In this document: one piece after another, positions 15,546 to 18,645 of the stretch
How positions within the stretch are numbered: position 1 is the first letter of the stretch
Layout of the letters: each line of letters begins with the position of its first letter
NCBI GenBank assembly: GCA_023412845.1
Contig: JAEZRH010000068.1
Span: 1-18,645, forward strand
From: Bacillota bacterium
GTDB lineage: Bacteria; Bacillota; Clostridia; Oscillospirales; Acutalibacteraceae
DNA length: 18,645 bases
Reading direction: 5' to 3'
The notes under the pieces: model-generated
Databases searched by the model: none
Told to the model about the DNA's origin: nothing
What the model saw: only the letters and a program-made list of their open reading frames with translations
Program-made: the position numbers and the translations under genes

Positions 15546-16027
15546 AAAACCTTTGTCCCCTGTGCAAAGGACTTGACGACCATCTCGCCGGTTTCCGTAT
15601 AAAAATAAACAGTTCTGCCATAATTCAGACCCGTGTCTTCCGCAATGACACGGATCTGTAATTTTTGCAGCGTTTCTTTCACGGCGGCGACATTTCTGGC
15701 CCCGATGTTGCCGAACGCGCAGTCGTCGGCAACTTCAAACATTTTCGCCCCGCCCGCGATCTTTGCCACCATGCAGCTGCGTATCGCGCCCAGCCGCTCC
15801 ATCTGCCTGACCATGTCGGGCAGGCAGGTGTCGGCATAGCGGTGAAGCTGTTCGTTCGGGTTATCCGACGGGAAATAAGGAAGAAGGATATGTCCCAGGC
15901 CACCCGTCCTGGTGACCGTATCGTACAGGCAGATGCCAATGCAGGAACCCAGCGCATACGTAACGAAAGCGGCCGGACTTGGAGAAACCTTCATGTCCGA
16001 GATGTTTATTGTGATTAGATCGCTCAT
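15542..16027 (-). CDS. cheD: Chemoreceptor glutamine deamidase CheD
   Basis: Deamidates selected receptor glutamines and, in Bacillus-type systems, acts directly on receptors under control of CheC and CheY-P. 161 aa, normal length. The catalytic set is visible: Thr23 and Cys29 in TYALGSCIGICLYD and His46 in GGLGHILLP. The mid region GARNVAAVKETLQKL and the end YFYTETGEMVV also fit the family. The ATG overlaps the cheC stop (ATGA, 16024-16027), so translation is coupled and roughly equal amounts are expected, as befits a CheC-CheD complex. The 3' end overlaps the FliT-like gene on the other strand by 4 nt. Confidence 0.97.
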   Translation of the reverse strand: MSDLITINISDMKVSPSPAAFVTYALGSCIGICLYDTVTRTGGLGHILLPYFPSDNPNEQLHRYADTCLPDMVRQMERLGAIRSCMVAKIAGGAKMFEVADDCAFGNIGARNVAAVKETLQKLQIRVIAEDTGLNYGRTVYFYTETGEMVVKSFAQGTKVF

Positions 16028-16647
16028 AAATCAATCCCCAAGCTGTTCATAAGTTTATTCAAGGACTCCAGGTGCGGAATCAGCATCATATTTGCAGTGA
16101 TTTTATCGTTTGTATTGATGAAATCATCTTCGATGAATATGATCTTGTCGGAAACTGAACCCATCTCGGCGGCGGGGACCGTCAGAAGAGAACCGACCAT
16201 GTCCGCCGTAACAGCCGGCACGGAAATCTTGATCTCCAGATGCGCGAGGGAGGCGATCGCGGCCGTGTAGGCGCCGATCATAATGTTTCCGATTTCGGAA
16301 AGCGCGGAATTTTCCATCTCGGAAAGGTGCAGGCAGTCAACGTTGTCTTCCCCCATAAGGCTCTTCAGGAGCGACTGCGCGAAACTGTTGCCCAGAACAA
16401 ACATCATGATCCCCTTGATATCCCCGTAAAGCTCCACGAGGATCGCTACAACCGGGGTCTCAGGTCCGCCGAGCGCCTTGTCCGCGTCCGTGATATCCAG
16501 AACGCGCACAACAGGAGTCATCATCTCCACCCTTCCGTTTATCATCTGGGCAAGCGAGGTCGCGGCATTCCCGGCGCCGATGTTGCCGATCTCCCGGAGC
16601 ACGTCGATGTGCGTTTCGTTGAGCTGTCCCAAATCTTTTATCGTCAT
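16024..16647 (-). CDS. cheC: CheY-P phosphatase / CheD inhibitor CheC
   Basis: Dephosphorylates CheY-P and binds CheD. I start at the ATG 16647 (207 aa) because GAGGTG sits 4 nt upstream; the in-frame TTG at 16659 overlaps that site. Both pseudo-symmetric active-site helices are present: REIGNIGAGNAATSL (18-32, Glu19, Asn22) and SEIGNIMIGAYTAAI (117-131, Glu118, Asn121), which marks CheC rather than CheX or one-site FliY variants. No FliN-like domain follows, so it is not FliY. Downstream cheD overlaps by 4 nt; upstream fapA ends 36 nt earlier. With CheB apparently uncoupled from CheA, this pair may carry more of the adaptation feedback here. Confidence 0.96.
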   Translation of the reverse strand: MTIKDLGQLNETHIDVLREIGNIGAGNAATSLAQMINGRVEMMTPVVRVLDITDADKALGGPETPVVAILVELYGDIKGIMMFVLGNSFAQSLLKSLMGEDNVDCLHLSEMENSALSEIGNIMIGAYTAAIASLAHLEIKISVPAVTADMVGSLLTVPAAEMGSVSDKIIFIEDDFINTNDKITANMMLIPHLESLNKLMNSLGIDL

Positions 16648-16683
16648 TTTGCACCTCAAATTTCTTTGTTCGGCCGGGTCCGT

Positions 16684-18165
16684 TCAGTATTCCATACGGT
16701 CGGAAGGAAGGAGCGGGCCGCTGTCGATCTGGCCTTTGCCGGGGTAGAACTTGGTGCTGCTGTAATCCTGCCTGAGGGACGTGGCGTAAGCGCCGACTTG
16801 CAGGCGGACGCCGCTGTAGACGATGCGTACTCCGGTGATATTGAAGTCCGCGGGGGTTCCGACAGGCACCTCCTCCGTAAGAGAGAGCTTTTCCTGCAGG
16901 GATCCGATTTGATCGTCGATCGCCTTTTGCCTGCGCTTATTTTCCGCGATGAGCCTTTCGACTTTATCATGCGCGTGACCGATGGTCAGCAGGTTCGAGA
17001 GGGTGTCGATCTGGCTTTGCAGCAGCGACCTGCTGTTCTGCAGGTCCTCAAGCTCTTTCCTGAAGTCTTCCCCCGGCGTCTCCTCCAGGAATTTCCTCTG
17101 GATCAGCTTGTTCAGGCCCGGCGAATCGATGATCGCCTCCGTCCTCAGGTTGTTGGGATTGCCGATATAATTTGCGTAGATGCGGCGGCCGGCCGTACAC
17201 CTGCCCCCCAGCAGCAGCCCGTTTTTGCCGCGCAGGATCACCGAGCCTCCGGCTTTTACGATGCTGTTCATCAGCACGTCGCTGTAAACGTCGCCTTCGC
17301 ATTCGATCGCACAGTTTTCGAGAAATTTCGCCGTTACATCGCCCACGCAGGCAAGGCGCCCCTTGCCCATTCCGTTCATGCCCTTTGCAATGCTGATGTT
17401 TCCCCCCGCCTGCAGCCTTGCGCCCTCGACCATGCCGCGCACCGTGATGCTGCCTGCGGCTTTTACGGAGAAGCCTTCCAGGACATCGCCGAGCACCGTG
17501 ACCGAACCGAGCGTGTCGATATTGCCGGAGGCGCCGTCAACATTGCCGCGCACGATGTAGGAATCCATGATGTTGAGAATCATCGACTTATACTCGATGC
17601 AGCCGTCGATGAGGGCCATCAGCGTAAGGCCGTCTTCCGAAGTGCCGATGTTGCGCCCCGTGGGGAAACGCGGAACGCGGCCTTCCTTGAAATGGATGGT
17701 GCGGCCGAAAACATCGATCCCGTCGCTTCCGGATTTCAGCGGCGTGATGCGGCAAAGGGGCTCTCCTTTTTTGATATTCTGGACCAGACCCAGGTCCCGG
17801 TAGTCGACGGTCCCGTCATCCCTCTGCTGCGGGATGATGTCCTGCTTTATCTTAAACAGAAATTCCAGCGTCCCGTCCTCGCCATCGACCGGGGGCAGGC
17901 CCTGCGCACAGGCGAGCTCGGCAAAATATTTTTTTTGCTCGCAGTACTCCCGGATGGCTTTTTCACGGATCCCATAGGTGATCTTCTTCTGTTTCAGAAA
18001 ATCCAATATTTCTTCATAGGCAAGCGTCTGCTCGGGCTTGATCGACTTCACCCGCAGATAGGCCGTCAGACTGTTGTTCTCCGTACGGAGTTCCAGAACA
18101 GGTTTTTCGTTCCTGTCCTGCCCTGCGGTCGACGCTTGCTGCATATTGGCCGACGGATTGTACAT
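16684..18165 (-). CDS. FapA/DUF342 family protein, flagellar assembly protein A
   Basis: 493 aa, cytoplasmic. The central part (about 170-345) is the DUF342/FapA domain: repeated short beta turns of the form V.GDV..G..V.AAGSI.V.G.VEGA.LQAGGNI, expected to form a right-handed beta-helix. The N-terminal FapA region (about 22-165) contains YLRVKSIKPEQTLAYEEIL, VDGEDGTLEFLF and the GSDGIDVFGRTI stretch. A coiled coil (about 363-430) and a short C-terminal beta segment follow. DUF342 proteins are common in motile Firmicutes and polar flagellates. In Vibrio FapA affects flagellar placement or assembly; its role in this organism is unknown. GGAAGGAG 9 nt before the ATG at 18165 supports the start. 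It lies between the FlgF/G-like gene and cheC. Confidence 0.88.
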   Translation of the reverse strand: MYNPSANMQQASTAGQDRNEKPVLELRTENNSLTAYLRVKSIKPEQTLAYEEILDFLKQKKITYGIREKAIREYCEQKKYFAELACAQGLPPVDGEDGTLEFLFKIKQDIIPQQRDDGTVDYRDLGLVQNIKKGEPLCRITPLKSGSDGIDVFGRTIHFKEGRVPRFPTGRNIGTSEDGLTLMALIDGCIEYKSMILNIMDSYIVRGNVDGASGNIDTLGSVTVLGDVLEGFSVKAAGSITVRGMVEGARLQAGGNISIAKGMNGMGKGRLACVGDVTAKFLENCAIECEGDVYSDVLMNSIVKAGGSVILRGKNGLLLGGRCTAGRRIYANYIGNPNNLRTEAIIDSPGLNKLIQRKFLEETPGEDFRKELEDLQNSRSLLQSQIDTLSNLLTIGHAHDKVERLIAENKRRQKAIDDQIGSLQEKLSLTEEVPVGTPADFNITGVRIVYSGVRLQVGAYATSLRQDYSSTKFYPGKGQIDSGPLLPSDRMEY

Positions 18166-18208
18166 AGATCAAAGACTCCTTCCCAAACACTGCTCCGTTT
18201 CCAATTCA

Positions 18209-18645
18209 TCAACGGAGATTATTGACTGTCTGCATCACTTCATCAGTCATCTGGACCATCTTGGCGTTCATTTCGAACGCGCGCTGCTGCACAATCATAT
18301 CGGAGAGTTCGTTCGACAGGCTGGCGGCCGAATCTTCGAGATACCCCTGCCGCACGTCGGCATTCTGCACTGGGGAGGCCGCTCCCGAAAGGCCCGTGGG
18401 CGTGTAGTAGCTCTTTCCCGCCTTCTGGAGCCCGCCGAGGTTGGAAAAGGTATAGACGCCGACCTTCAAGGCCTGCTTACCGTCCCCCGTCATGACGATG
18501 GGGTTCCCCGCCTGATCGAGGACGAAGCTGCCTTCGGAATCAGCCAGGTAATAGTTCCCGTCGCCGCCGGCCGCTTTGTCAAAGTTGCCGTTGCGTGTAT
18601 ACTTCACGGTACCGTCCGCCGTCCTGACGGCGAAAAAATCTCTGG
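18209..18645 (-). CDS. Flagellar hook-basal body protein, FlgF/FlgG family (5' end beyond window)
   Basis: Rod protein of the basal body, exported by the flagellar type III system. Only the C-terminal 144 residues are present; the reading frame is open to the right edge, so the true start lies outside. The retained part begins RDFFAVRTADGTVKYTRNGN, the typical centre of FlgF/FlgG, and ends with the conserved C-terminal helix MIVQQRAFEMNAKMVQMTDE. The distance from YTRNG to the end is about 130 residues, somewhat shorter than in E. coli FlgG. It may therefore be FlgF or FlhO/FlhP-like rather than FlgG; I cannot separate these from a fragment. fapA starts 43 nt downstream, apparently in the same operon. 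Confidence 0.88.
   Translation of the reverse strand, partial: RDFFAVRTADGTVKYTRNGNFDKAAGGDGNYYLADSEGSFVLDQAGNPIVMTGDGKQALKVGVYTFSNLGGLQKAGKSYYTPTGLSGAASPVQNADVRQGYLEDSAASLSNELSDMIVQQRAFEMNAKMVQMTDEVMQTVNNLR

Noticed and set aside
16240..18225. 661-codon open frame on the plus strand
   Set aside because: It lies opposite fapA and cheC, which have strong family motifs and ribosome sites; the antisense frame has neither.

Overview
This window is a dense motility and chemotaxis island from a moderately GC-rich, Gram-positive-type bacterium. It is most likely a member of Clostridia, possibly of the Oscillospiraceae/Acutalibacteraceae type; that placement is inference. The grounds are the CheC/CheD adaptation proteins, a FliK-like gene followed by an FlhB-C-terminus paralogue (the ylqG-ylqH arrangement known from Bacillus), a FapA/DUF342 protein, AGGAGG-type ribosome sites, and three promoters matching the Firmicute flagellar sigma factor SigD (TAAA-N16-CCGATAT). 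I see no mobile elements, CRISPR arrays, tRNAs or rRNAs.

Layout. (1) Positions 17-6021, minus strand: cheA, cheR, cheB and an mcp in that order of transcription, driven by a SigD-type promoter at 6087-6113. The mcp runs off homology about 47 bp from the left edge of the window. (2) Positions 6142-8146, plus strand: a FliK-like hook-length/export protein overlapping a small FlhB-C-terminal-like protein. (3) Positions 8197-11768, plus strand: a SigD-type promoter, a structured leader, cheW, a PilZ protein, a probable weak terminator, a second cheW, a second mcp without an extracellular sensor, and a strong terminator. (4) Positions 11776-15545, plus strand: a SigD-type promoter, an unusually large fliD, fliS, and a small helical FliT-like protein. 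(5) Positions 15542-18645, minus strand: a 5'-truncated FlgF/FlgG-family gene, fapA, cheC and cheD. This block converges on block 4 with a 4-nt stop-codon overlap.

How the genes work together. The two MCPs, two CheWs and CheA form the receptor-kinase array. CheR, CheB, CheC and CheD provide adaptation. PilZ is expected to bring cyclic di-GMP input. FliD/FliS/FliT-like, the FlgF/G-family protein, FapA, FliK-like and FlhB-like serve flagellum assembly. No CheY or flagellin gene lies in the window.

Most notable points: CheB has an intact esterase but a receiver that has lost its phospho-acceptor Asp (Asn58) and the other switch residues; the second MCP lacks a ligand-binding domain and sits with a PilZ protein between two CheWs; FliD carries four apparently repeated beta modules; and the cheW leader can form two mutually exclusive stems next to the ribosome site. 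I do not claim a wholly new system. The strongest candidates for novelty are the phosphorylation-deaf CheB and the PilZ/sensorless-MCP module.
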